Below, one piece after another: positions 36,101 through 47,089 of a DNA stretch of 64,000 bases. The translations under genes were made by a program, and so were the position numbers. The stretch's first letter is position 1; each line of letters opens with the position of its first letter. The notes under the pieces are model-generated. The model was not told the DNA's origin. It made no database searches and saw only the letters and a program-made list of their open reading frames with translations. This stretch comes from Isoetes taiwanensis (taxonomy: Eukaryota > Streptophyta > Lycopodiopsida > Isoetales > Isoetaceae): contig JAJEKV010000308.1 of the NCBI GenBank assembly GCA_021234155.1, positions 250,001 to 314,000 on the forward strand. The letters are read 5' to 3'.

Positions 36101-36300
36101 ATTGTGTTGTGTTTCATACATGTGTTCATGGATGATTGACATATTATATAGAAAAACAATCCTAAGTGCAAGTGCTTCCTAAGGCCAATGGCATTATGGG
36201 GCATGAAACATTCATTCTATGTGCCTCCAAATGACATGTCAGCAACTCGAGTAACATGGTTATTCATAAAGGCCCAAAAGCAGGAGGATTTAAGCCACTT
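33184..36300. other. 5' flank of unit B transposase-like gene with inserted DNA
   Basis: About 3.3 kb separates the gene from the conserved block at 36,514, against 1.1 kb in unit A, so about 2 kb was probably inserted. A partial palindrome GGGTTGCCCCTAAGGGGGC lies at 33,374. Short frames (for example 34,521-34,793) are not convincing. From 35,350 there is a GC-rich stretch around CTCTCGAGGGGCAG. I recognise no gene. Confidence 0.45.
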
Positions 36301-36313
36301 CACCCTCTTCGCG

Positions 36314-36372
36314 GACGATAGGCCGATTGGCCTATCGTCCCATAGGCCGATTGGCCTCCGCAGACGATAAAA
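36314..36372 (+). repeat. Hairpin joined to a LINE 3'-end-like block
   Basis: GACGATAGGCC and GGCCTATCGTC form an 11-bp perfect stem with a 4-nt loop (36,314-36,339). CCCATAGGCCGATTGGCCTC and CAGACGATAAAAGAACC follow, close to the LINE 3' UTR at 46,735-46,770. The (TTCTA)n tail is absent and a TTCC run stands in its place. Confidence 0.55.
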
Positions 36373-36513
36373 GAACCTTCCTTCCTTCCTTCCTCTGGCC
36401 ATGGAAGGCAACCCTCTGTGCGCAGCACCTTGTTTAGTATTAATGCCTACGTGACTCCATCTAACCACTTCTTGACCTATATTTCAAACTCTTCTTGGGG
36501 GGACTTGACCTAC

Positions 36514-36556
36514 ATTTCAAACTATTCTAGGAGGGACAGGGGGGACAACTACAATG
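36514..36556 (-). repeat. Conserved block, possible right end of unit B
   Basis: Counterpart of 18,353-18,396. A similar TATATTTCAAACT..GGGGGGACTTGACC copy lies just before it (36,478-36,510), so the motif is partly duplicated here. The sequence after it (TGCATCAACCC) is the reverse complement of GGGTTGATGCA that follows the unit A copy. Confidence 0.5.
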
Positions 36557-37499
36557 GCCCACTTTACCCTGCATCAACCCACTATAGTGTGCTTTAACCC
36601 AGGTGCTTGTTACACAAATAAGTGGTGAAGAGAGCCTGCTCCTCTTGGATTTGGTTATTACTTAGGCATGTCCATGTCAGCATCCAGCGTGTCGTCATTC
36701 TTTAAATTATCTGTTAACCTAATCTCTTGGTTCAAGGAACAAATGCTAACAAATTGAAGCTATTTCAAGATAGGTTTTTAACATCTAACCTTTGTACTGG
36801 GCAAAACCATCCGTTAATTTGATATTGTTTGTAAGATCTAATTCAACAATAGTGAAAGAAAGATTCATCTGTGAAAAAAAGATTCTGATGAAAAGGAACA
36901 GACGGATGGAGATGTTTGACACTCAAATTGACAATGGCATCAACCAGTTGGCTTTGATCTACATAGCCCCAAAGCCCCAAACTTGAAGGTTGAAAATAAT
37001 GAAATAATATTGGCTCCACGATAAGGGAGTGCTTCATTAATTGCTTTTGCTTAAAGATCAACCAGAATCTAGCTTAATATTAATCTGATATACAGTAAGA
37101 CATTTGATAACATGGACTGCACAGAGGTGGCATGAAGTTTATGAATCCTATGTTTTTACAAATTTATGAATCCTATGTTTTTGGAATATTTAAATAAACT
37201 GAAATTTCTGAGCTTATGCTCAAACCCACTTTCAAATCCACTGGCATAATTCTGCTTCAAAACTATAAACCTATTCTCTGTCATTAGATTTTAAATCTTC
37301 ATTCATTAGATGATAACTGCTCTGTGAATAGTGGAATATATGAGCATCAAGAAGTGATGGTATGATGGTCGGGTGGAGCAAAAAAAGAAATTAAGTCACG
37401 AGATGTACCCTACAAGTTTCTTGAAAAAACTCATCCAGGATGATGGAAAAACACTTACAGGGTAGTGACATTTGATGATTCTTCACTCTGGAGCCGACA

Positions 37500-37806
37500 C
37501 CACGGCAATCCGGTGACGCCCTCGATCACTTCGATGCCGGCCCTCGATCGTTAACAAAATTAAAAGGAGGGATAGGGCATCGATTAACTTTTCGTCGACA
37601 AATTATGATGCTGTTAACCAACTGTTAAAACCTAACTTAACAAAAATAGATGTGAAAGGGGGTTAAATGCCTAATTTACCCCTAACAATTTGTTAAAAGT
37701 TAACCCCTTAGATTTAACAATTTTTCTAACAAAAACCATATGTGTTAGTAGTTATTTTTTTTTCTTAACTAAACAAAGTTAACCCCATGGTGTGTAGGTA
37801 CCCTAA
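37500..37806 (-). repeat. Dispersed repeat end, inverted relative to 4.5 kb
   Basis: It ends with CCATGGTGTGTAGGTACCC, the reverse complement of the start of the 4517 element, and has the same GTTAAC/TGTTAA-rich interior. Confidence 0.6.
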
Positions 37807-37879
37807 AACTCATAAAAATTATAACAATTAAGAAGAATTAAATAATATATATATTCTTATAATAGAGTCCTTGAAGTGT

Positions 37880-38990
37880 TATCTATTAAACCTGATAAAG
37901 TCCAAGTTTTATTGAATACGCCATAATTGCGAACCTCATTGTTATACTTCTGTATGCACCCCATGTTCTGCATATTTCATCTGGAGAACTAGATGGCTCA
38001 TTCTTCCTTCCAACTGGCTTTAAAGCATTGTGGATCCATGACCAATGTATAGGCGGGGTTTGAAAGGCTTGAGCCTCCAATGCTTGCCACTTTCTAATAG
38101 TATATGATTGTGACATTCCAGATTTGAAGAGGTAGAGACCTGGTCTCTTATAAAAATGTTTGATATGGTACCGTGGACTTGACTCCAAGTGCTTGAGTCA
38201 GAAAGGCTTTCTATACCCATTCCAAGTCCTCCCAAGTTGTTACTAATTTCACTGCCCTCCATACTTCCACTTTATACAAAAGCATCGGTTTTACGAACAC
38301 CCTGAACAAGTGTGATTTGAACAATTACTGAAGATCTTCACTGTAACAATTGTTCTGCATTGCATAGAAAGCCTTACAGCCTGTCGTCAACCATTGCCTA
38401 ATACAACTATTCCAATATGTGGTAATAGTGAATTCCACTCCCAAGTATTTGTATGTTTGCACTACTTCCACGTCTTGAGTTTGGTAAGTGAAGCAAGACT
38501 GCCTCTATTGCCTCGAAGATGACACTAGGAGCACCTAAATTTTGGTCAAATTGACATGCATTCTAGTGGCTTAGAAGAAAATACTCAAGGCATCTTAGAT
38601 GTTGTTGCATACTTGCTGGGGTGTAGGCTAAGAGGTATTAGTTGTCAGATGACATGGTGATCAAGAATCCCCCTTCCCCCGGGTGTTATGTAAGACAATC
38701 CTCAAGTTGATCAATGTACAACCCAAACAACGCAGGAGAGAGTGGGCATCCTTGGCACTCCAATACTACTGTTGATAATATTTTCTGAAGGTGGCATTCG
38801 AGTTGAACATGTTTCGTAGAGCATGTGCACTGCATTTTTCAATTCCTGGGGGACTTCCAACTGCATCAATATTTCCCATTGTTATTTTAGTCTTTAAATT
38901 TTGTGTATGCAGCTTACTAATTGCTTTTTGCAAATTGAAGGCTTCTAGCTGAGATACTACCTTGGAATTTTTGTTGATAATATGCATTGT
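37880..38990 (-). mobile_element. LINE reverse-transcriptase fragment, minus strand
   Basis: On the - strand, from 38,990 downwards, it reads in shifting frames VHMLYETCSTRMPPSENIIN, then QGCPLSPALFGLYIDQLEDC (RT palm region), a degenerate YLLAYTPASMQQHL in the YADD position, YKYLGVEF-like sequence and LFRVFVKPMLLYKVEVW. The last parts align with the long LINE at 45.78-45.90 kb (KAFLTQALGVKS versus KAFLARAPGVKS). There are many stops. It is a relic of the same or a sister LINE family. Confidence 0.75.
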
Positions 38991-39044
38991 GCTTTCTGAA
39001 CTATGGATAGCATCAAACTTGATACCATTTCAATGATTTTGGAT

Positions 39045-40930
39045 ATAGAATAGAATAGAATAGAATACATTTGTGTCCTTTGTGCCATAAGGCCCCTGGA
39101 CTTGTGTAGCATGGGCGAGCTCCCTAAAAGGGTGCTACTAGCACATCACGCTGTTACAATGTAGCCTTTTCGGAAGGCTGACTTTTTCCTTTTAATACCG
39201 GCACCCCACTTTTACCTCGGCTTGGCCGTGCGCTGATCGTCGTTATCAATCAGCTTTTAGTCGAGTAATTTGTGTGAGGCTATATGAGTCGCGTTTTGTA
39301 CCGGATCATATTACAAGCCCTCTTTTCATTGTGGTACTTCTCGTATGCCGGTCGTCATTCATGGATCGCGTCTGCTAGATCACTTAGTGATTCTGTCATC
39401 TTCATCAGCTTGTGGACTGGTTCTCCCCACCTTATATTCCTATATCTGTCCCTGATGTCTCCGTATGTCAGGCAGTCACTAATATATGACTTCATATGAC
39501 TTCATATATTCATATGACTTCATATTGGTGCTGTCTATTTTCTAAGTTATCTTATTTTGCAACGTAAATGGAGACTTTGTGAATGAGATATGGCTTTCAA
39601 ATTGGATATTATATCATGTTTAAACGGAGAAAACGGAACTGGACATGGAATACAGTGAGTAATGCTAATCAATTGGAGTAAAACTGCGCAGACTCATATT
39701 ATTCTAGGATGTTATAAAGATTATAGACTTTAACACCCTATGATGTTATGAAATGAAATGATATTACGTCTAGGGAGACCTCACAGATCTCGGTAGGCGA
39801 TAAAAAAGTTAACAACCTACAATAAGTAACAGTCTACAATAAGTCATCTGGGAAGTCCATACCAGGGGCTTCCACAGTGCTCTCATCCCAATCATCACTA
39901 CTCTCACCATCTAACAATATTTGTAATTGCTTTACACGCAACTCTCTATGTTGTAGAACCTCAATAATAAAGGATCCCAATCACATATTTCTTATTAGCC
40001 ATAATGGCTTTAGCTAAACTTACCCGAGAATAATCCCAAACCTTTCTGTGGTTTAGCTAAACTTTGTACATTTTCCGTCTCATACTTTCTAGCGTTTAGC
40101 TAAACTAATCCAAAATTAATTCCAAAAATTTATGTGGTTTTGTCAATGAAAAAAATTAAGCTAAAATTACTTCACTTTTCTTTCATTTGTTTCCATTTTC
40201 TTTAATCATTTTCTTTCTAGAAGCACTCTAAAACAATGCCAACTAGCTAAGTCTAAGCTTCAAATTATTCTATAGATGCTAGAATATAAATTACTAATCA
40301 AATATTTCTTATACACTAGAATGATATTAGCTTTACTAGCCCGAAATTCAATCCAAAAGTTTTTATGGTTTAGCTAAATAATACAAAATTTCACTCTTTT
40401 ACTTTCTAGTGTTTAGCTAAAGAGATCGAAGGTTGATGCAGGCGCAAAAAAAGTTAAGCTAAAATTCTCATTTTTTTCTTAATTTTTTCCATTTACTTTA
40501 GCCAACATTTTTTGAAAATGTGCTAAAAAATCGCCAAATAGCTAAGTTTAGCCTTTAAATTATTCCATGGATCCCACCACATGAGAATCTAAAATAAATA
40601 ATTGGGTCAAATCATCGATTGATTTACCATATCTATTTCTAATCCCCATGTAAGCAGGGCAAGTTATGAACACATGATGCTCATATTCCACATCCATACT
40701 GCCACAAGCATTACATGTTCGTTTATCCTTGGGAATCTCCCCTCAACGTCATGTTTCAATTCCAAGTCTATGAGAGCTCAATCGTACGCATGTCTCATAC
40801 CCACCAAAATGTTTTCTTGGAGGTGTTTAGCCTATCTCAAACTTGGGTTCATCTGACGCTCATACATGCTCATCTTGGGTTGCGGGTTCATCCATAATTT
40901 GGCCATCACTTTCTGTTTTACCCGTTGCCT
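39045..40930 (-). mobile_element. 5'-truncated LINE with zinc knuckle and (TTCTA)n tail
   Basis: The tail is TAGAATAGAATAGAATAGAA at 39,045. Read on -, the ORF2 C-terminus has KRTCNACGSMDVEYEHHVFI then TCPAYMGIRNRYGKS (about 40,720-40,640), a C-x2-C...H...C knuckle usual in LINE ORF2 ends. After an insertion it continues FIIEVLQHRELRVKQLQILL and ends ESSDDWDESTVEAPGMDFP at about 39,840. The 3' UTR matches 6711-7195. The ORF is split at 39,972-40,585 by a repeated insertion. Confidence 0.8.
39972..40585. mobile_element. Dimeric insertion inside the LINE
   Basis: Two tandem units of about 300 and 270 bp (starting near 39,986 and 40,303) share ATATTTCTTAT, TTTTATGGTTTAGCTAAA-like and TTTCTAGTGTTTAGCTAAA-like words and AAGCTTCAAATTATTC-like ends. 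GGATCCCAATCACAT (39,972) and GGATCCCACCACAT (40,569) flank the pair and look like a ~14-bp target-site duplication. Joining the LINE frames across one copy continues DSHVVGS into FIIEVLQ. Confidence 0.7.
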
Positions 40931-40974
40931 AATATCCCCCTCATAACCCAAGGCTTCATCAAAGGCTATCTAGC

Positions 40975-41545
40975 GCCTAGCACATTCTCTCTCTAGCGCC
41001 TAGCACATTCTCTCTCTAGCGCTCTCTTGCATTCTCTCTCCAGCGCCTAGCACTTTCTCTCTCTAGCCTTCTCTTACCTCACTTTCTCTCTCTAGCCCTC
41101 TCTTACCTCCTTCCTCTCTGCTCAATCTCTGTCTCTCTAGCCTTCTTCCCTCTCTAGCCCTCTCTTACCTCCTTCCTCTCTGCTCAATCTCTGTCTCTCT
41201 AGCCTTCTTCCTCTTTCTACATCCTATCTTCCTCCCTGCCCTATCTCTCTAGCCTTCCTTCCCTATCTCCCTCCCTGCTCTCTCTCAACACACTATCAAT
41301 CTCTCTAGGCCTCAAGGCGACCCATGGCGCGCCAATCCCTGCTCTCTCTCAACACACTATCAATCTCTCTAGGCCTCAAGGCGACCCATGGCGCGCCAAT
41401 AAGGTGTTCCAGATCCTAGCATGCTCAAAATGCGCGGGATCAGTCGCCTCTTCTCCTTGTGTTAGGCCTTTCCCATCTCAGCCTATTCCAAAAAGCTCTT
41501 CTCCTTGTGTTAGGCCTTTCCCATCTCAGCCTATTCCAAAAAGCT
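40975..41545. repeat. CT-rich tandem repeats before the long LINE
   Basis: First come ~23-bp copies of CTAGCACATTCTCTCTCTAG and then looser CTCTCTAGCCTTC runs. A ~65-bp exact duplication (CTCTCTCTCAACACACTATC to CATGGCGCGCCAAT) lies at about 41,279-41,400. A ~48-bp duplication (CTTCTCCTTGTGTTAGGCCT to CAAAAAGCT) lies at about 41,450-41,545. Confidence 0.85.
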
Positions 41546-41570
41546 CATTGAAGCCCATACCAAAAATATT

Positions 41571-41650
41571 CCGACAGTAGCCGGAATCGAACCTCCCCCC
41601 CACAGGGTTGAACCCCCCCAAACCCCCCCGTGCCAACCAATGAGGGCGGG
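41571..41650 (-). mobile_element. tRNA-like SINE head (B box), minus strand
   Basis: On the - strand GGTTCGATTCCGGCTAC is a canonical RNA polymerase III B box in a T-arm context. TTGGTTGGCACGGGG about 45 bp upstream could be an A box. A clover-leaf is not evident because of G runs. Probably a SINE head or a decayed tRNA. Confidence 0.4.
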
Positions 41651-42596
41651 CATCGTTTGTGCTTTTAAATATCTTTCAATTCTTCATAACACTTTAGTTC
41701 TTTAACCCCCATCCATATCATACAACTTCATGGACGCTTTCAGAGCCCCTTGCCCGGACCCCATTTGGAGGGGAGACATTCCCCAACCCGGCCCCAGCCC
41801 CCCGGGAGAACGGTGGGAGGGGGCATGCAAAACGCCCCCGGTCAGATAACAAAGACGGGGGAGAAACCTCTTCCATGAGGAGGGAAAGGCGGCCCAAGGC
41901 TTAACCCACGGATTGGCTCGGGGAGATGGATGAAGGCTGCTCAAGCTCGACACAGAGCAGAGGAGGGGCCATGAACAATTGGTGGAGGAACGGTCGAGAA
42001 TACGGGGAATCCGGATTGCGGGCTTGACGTTGAGAGATCTGATCCTCAAGCATCCCATGTGCTCAAAAAGACAAATTTTGGTAGTGGAAAGGCAACGGGT
42101 TTACATACATGGAGACCATCGATGCCAGCTTAGAAGTAGAGGCTTCGCTTTTGGCCCACTTTGAGAGGCAACAGGGATGCGCCCGTGGCCTTGCCGCATT
42201 TGGCGAAGTTCGCTATGGATTCCCTCATCACCACCGGGTGGAAACTATGACATGCGACAAAGTGGTGTTGAGCGGGATCTGATGGGTAACTATTTCCCCG
42301 CCAGGTCGGGAAGTCGAGGGGTATGCCACCGCGGATACAAAACGTCCGAGCCATCGTCCCGAAGCCAACCGTGTGAGTAGCTAAGAACCCCGCGGTAGGG
42401 CTGGAGACACAAGATCGGGAGATCCAGGAGCTCAAGGCAACCATTGCCCAGCAAGGCAGCGGCCTCCGTGCTCAGGTCCATGAACACCTGCGGCACTGCA
42501 CAAATGAGCTGGCCAAGCAGCAGAGATTCCAACAGGAGCTAGGCTCCCGGACCTGAGGCGCCAGAGGCCGCAACACGGGACTGACCAAAGCGCGCC

Positions 42597-43110
42597 GTGC
42601 CCCAGCCCTTCACAAGCCAAGCGGGCCGGCGCCGCCACCTCCTCCATCTCGCGCACACCACACCGCCCTCAGCGCGGAGCAGCCCACACGCTCAGCCAGC
42701 GAGGCGTCCCACTTTGGGCCGGCTAATGTTGCCCCTCGACTCAGTGAGCAGCAGGAGCAGGGCCGCCGACGCCATAATGTGGTGGTGCGTGGACTCTCAG
42801 AGGAGGCAGGAGAAGATCTCACTAAGCGCATTCAGGATGAGATCCTATCTCGAATGGCATTCCCCGTGCGGGTACACATTGCTAGGCGAAGGCGCCTTGG
42901 GGCTCAACGCCTGAATCGCCCGTGTTGTCACCTTCCGCGATTGGCGGACATCGAAGTCTGGGGAAGGCCATCTGCGTCGAGTAGGCAAGCGAAGGGACTG
43001 CTCAGTATGTTGACAGGATCTCACCCCGTGCTACAGAGTCCAGCCCGGAAGCTGGTACAAAGCCGGTCGTGGACGTCCCGTCGAGGGGGGGCCGCAGCCT
43101 TGTCCGGGGC
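42597..43110 (+). pseudogene. LINE ORF1-like protein, broken
   Basis: Two overlapping frames. The first is Pro/Ala-rich and ends RLSEQQEQGRRRHN. The second begins VVVRGLSEEAGEDLTKRIQD and continues ILSRMAFPVRVHIARRRRLG, typical of the RNA-recognition part of L1-like ORF1 proteins (conserved 'v-v-x-G-l-x-E' strand). Such proteins coat the LINE RNA. A sister frame continues to about 43,060 (frame change near 42,915). Confidence 0.65.
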
Positions 43111-43319
43111 AAGCTTCGTGATTTTCAGGCCCGGGCTGCCGAGGTTGCCGACCCAACGCGTCCGCCGCTGCCACTCCTGCTTCCGCTAGCCGCTTCGCGG
43201 CCCAGTACCCCTTTGCACCTCCTCCCTCCCGCTCCATTGCTGCTCGGTAGCGCCGCTCCCCCCCCCCGCAGCGGGGCAGATCATCGGCGTCCACATCGAA
43301 TGGCGGCAAATAGGGCCCC

Positions 43320-46300
43320 GTGCCTCGGGATGGTGTCTTCAGGAACTGCCGGGGCTTCCCCGTCGGAGAAAGGCAGAGTCTCAACTCTATTGCACAGGAT
43401 ATGGATCTCATTTTCCTCATGGAAACATGGGAGCATGCAGGGGGCCGCAGCACTACCAGACCTCGGGCTATCGCATTTCTCATTTGTTCAATGAGTGCAC
43501 AGCAAGCGAGGGCATGGCGGGGTTACTGCTACTACCGCGGCAACCTTGAGGCACTTTTCGGTCTCCGTTGCACAAAGCAACCAGTACAATCGCTACTTAT
43601 GGGTGCGGCGTGCGGCAAAGATGACAAAGGGCGACCTCTCCTCATAGCAAAGATGCTACTTTCCACATGCCGAGAGCAACTTTTATAACACTCATTCAGA
43701 TGTGGATCGATTGGAGCCTTATGTCGATCTATATGATGACATCTGGCCAAAGATAAACAACAGGTTGGTTATTTTGCTTGGCGACTTTAATGCACCTTAC
43801 GAGGGAGCCCGGCGAGGTTCCAAAATTTGAGCCCCGGCAGAGGGGCGTCTTCGATTGACCCCGCAGAGGTGGCTTGGTCAAGGATATCGGATGGCAACCA
43901 TATTTCGCGCTATGGCGATTCTTTATTCTTTGGGTAGTATCTTCGACCTGGTTATCCGTAATGGGTTGGGGCAATGGCCGTCTTCCAAATGGGGCCGCGA
44001 CTTGTAGACGTGGAGAACCAAAGGGGCGGCTCCAAAGGTGGTGGATTATCTGGCGGGCCGAGGAACGTGGGCACTGGTTACTCATTTTTCCATCGGATGG
44101 GACACCGGGACGGGGAAGTAGACTCCGACCACCGCCCCTGTTCATGCATCTCGATTGGGAGGCTCCCCGTGCACCCTCGCCTCAACACACGGGTGCCCGG
44201 TTGCGCCTGGACTACGGACCGTGCAGGGACCTATGCCCACCGCTTGAGCATGATCTGGCGGGGCTGGCCGCAACTCCCCACACTTCAAGAACAATGCCAC
44301 CTGACTCACCCGCTCGGGCACGCGAGAAAGATGCTTTGGGAGAGGCCGCCACGGCAAGCCTCGTGCACCACCACCTTCCCCGCAATGAGATGGTTTGATG
44401 ATGAGTGTCGGGGAGCTCAAACGCACACTCGGCAAGTCATCATCCCATCTCGCCCGCGGGCCGTCCGCCACCAATACCGTTCCTTTCTCAAGAACAAGAA
44501 GGCGGATACCTCGCCGGAAGCATCACAACAGATGTTTGGTCTCCTGGGACCGGCACCCAGGACATTCGAGAAGGGTCTTGAGCAAGCCTGCACGACCCGC
44601 GGGGAATATCACCTCGGAGCAATGGGTACAAGACTTTGCAAATTGTATGACCCGCACGGGGCGGGCACCATCCCTCCACAGATAGGCATGGCTCACGGTT
44701 ATCACAGAGGGGATGTCATCATGGGCCTCTGGCCAGCCTAGCTAATGGGAAGGCGGCTAGATTTAGATGGCATGCGGCAGAGCTCTGAAATGGGTCGGGC
44801 CTCCACCGGTGCTCGTTCTCCGGCATTGTTCAATAAAGCATTGCGAGAAGGCTTCCCACGCAATGGACCACTAGTAGAGTAGTGCCCATATACAAAGCAG
44901 GGGACCCTCAATGTCCGCCAACTACCGTACTATTATGGTTCTCTTTTTGCAAAAGCTGTTGGCTGGCATCCTTGAGCAGCGGCTGACAATATGGGCAGAG
45001 GAAACGGAGGTGCGAGCTCTTACACAGGCAGGTTTTCGCCCGGACATTCCACCATTGATCATATCTTCACTCTGCGACATTGATTGAAGATAGCAGGAAT
45101 CGCCCGGCAGAACACATCTTGTTGTTTCGTGGATTTTGCAAAGGCATTGACCACGATTACCCTTAATAAGCTATGGACACGGTGCGGCGTACCGGGGACC
45201 CCCGGACTTGCGAGAATGCATTATATAGAATTTGTCGAGGCATGCTCGGGCCGTATCACATCAGCAAGCATGGCCGGTGACCGAGTAGCATCGAGTGCGC
45301 CAAGGTTGCCCCTCTCCCCACTCTCTTTGGCCTCAGTACATTGATCGATTTGGAAGATTGGCTCGGAGCATGGAGGTGCTGGGCACATATCATGCATCAC
45401 ACAATCCGCAACTCATATATGCCGACGATGTCAACCTCATGGCCTATACTCCGAGGACATGCAACGCCACCGGATGCCCTTGACACTTTTGCCAATTCAA
45501 TCGGCATGCGAAGTTAACTTGGCCAAAACTAGCGTCTTCGCTAGTTGCATCATCCCTGTCGACCCAAGGCTTCCCACATTCACTTACCAGGGGCAAAGAG
45601 GTAGAGGTGGCTCTCGACCTACAAGTACTTGGGGATTGAGTTCTCAACTACCACCCATTGGGATGCGACTATCGAGGTTGCGGGTCACTGCGGGTTGGAA
45701 AGCACTATATGCCATGCGTAACAATAGCCACAAAGGCGAGTTGTATGCCCGGGTCACCATCACATTTGTTTTGGGCCTTGGTTGAGCCGGCCCTTTGTAT
45801 GGGGCAGAAGTGTGGGGTCCGGTGATATCCCTCAACACCGGAATGACCTCGGCGGTGTCGAAGGCCTTCTTGGCACGGGCCCCCGGGGTGAAGTCCGCCT
45901 GCACTGCATCCTACTCCAGAGACGGGCTTCTTACCCCTTCAACGGGCCGCATTGGAACGCCATATCGTTTTACTTCCAAAAGGTGGTCGCTATGGCTGAT
46001 ACACGCTTTGTCCCGCTTTGCTTTGGCCACGGCAATGGGTCCCCAACGCCTGAAATCCTGCTGGAAAGACAAGCGTGCTCTGGTTCTCACCGGGGTGTGC
46101 AGCAAACGATGCGCCCGTGTCGGGACAAAGAAAGATCGCGAGGCACTAAAACTATACCTTGATGCTACTTTCCTTCGCCCAAAGCCGTGGGATGCGGAGG
46201 CTATGACGCGATGTTAAGTCGGGCACACTATCGCCAGAAGGTCAATCCTAGGCTCACAAGAGGCCCACACCCGCATTTGTACACCCGGCTACCCATGAAG

Positions 46301-46610
46301 AAACGCAGTTTATAGCTTCCATTCGCTGCGGGGCACATCGCCTCCGGATTGAAACAGAGGCGTTAGGCTCGTGAAGCCACGAGCAAAGGCTTTGCGATGT
46401 TGCCACCTGGCGTATGATTGAGGATGAATGTCATGCCCTCCGGACACGCAAAGATTTGCCCACATCCGAAGCGATATGTTCGATTACTAGTGTGCCGGCC
46501 AGCCGTTGCATCAGTTATTGGCTACGGCGTCAGTGGGTTTGTTGGGGTCATACCTCCAGGAGGTTATGGATGCACGGACTCGTTTATGTCCTACGGGACG
46601 GTATTGAACT
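43320..46610 (+). pseudogene. LINE ORF2: endonuclease and reverse transcriptase, broken
   Basis: Endonuclease landmarks are AQDMDLIFLMETW (catalytic E, about 43,420), LGDFNAPYEGA (about 43,785) and DSDHRPC (about 44,125). RT landmarks are NYRTIM and ILEQRLTIWAEE (about 44,920-45,010), GFRP..STIDHIF in mixed frames, CFVDFAKAL (about 45,130) and LIYADDVNLMAYTP (about 45,415-45,455). Then come ALLYGAEVW (about 45,795) and a C-terminus matching 1762-1995. It would nick target DNA and reverse-transcribe the element RNA, but it has many frameshifts and is inactive. Confidence 0.85.
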
Positions 46611-46814
46611 GTCTTATGCAATTGTACAGTGTGCCAGCAGGCTTATTACTGCTAAGGTTTTTCCCTCGAAAACCCTTCGGGGCGGGGGTTTTTTAATCCT
46701 GTCAGTAATATGCTTGCTGCTTTCTTGTTTGGGTCCCATAGGCCAATTGGTCTCCGAGGACGCTAAAAACCTATTCTATTCTATTCTATTCTATTTATCC
46801 AACCACTGTTTAAT

Positions 46815-46965
46815 ATCAATATCTAGCATAATAACAGGGGGTTTGTTTTGCATTTTTATACACTTTTTGCTAAGGTTTTCCTATGATTTGGTGGCCGTAT
46901 TCATCTATGTGTATTAAATAGTATTTCTAGAGTGCATCGTTTCTTGGCCATTGATTTTTTATAAG
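46815..46965 (+). repeat. Dispersed repeat TAGCATAATAACAGGGG, copy 3
   Basis: TAGCATAATAACAGGGGG, TTTTCCTATGATTTGGTG, TATTTCTAGAGTGCATC and GCCATTGATTTTT in order. It begins about 20 bp after the LINE tail and is followed by exon-like sequence unlike that behind the other copies. Confidence 0.8.
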
Positions 46966-47089
46966 AGACAGAATCGTACGGTTGTAATTAAGTTTATCTC
47001 ATTTGCACAGGCTGGACCATAGTCTAATTTTTGTATTAATTATTTTTTTTAAAGGGCCGAAAAGGCATGCAAACATCAAACCCTTTTGC

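Larger units (their letters stand above)
41650..46795 (+). mobile_element. Long LINE, near full length but frameshifted
   Basis: A GC-rich stretch in an AT-rich neighbourhood. In order it holds an ORF1-like RNA-binding segment (42.6-43.1 kb), an AP-type endonuclease (43.3-44.15 kb), reverse transcriptase (44.9-45.5 kb), a C-terminal region (45.8-46.6 kb) and a 3' UTR ending in (TTCTA)n at about 46,770-46,795. Frames change many times. The 5' limit is not clear; tandem repeats begin just upstream. Confidence 0.9.

Noticed and set aside
42130-46105. Many minus-strand frames across the long LINE
   Set aside because: They are shadows of the GC-rich LINE ORFs; the endonuclease and RT motifs are on the + strand.
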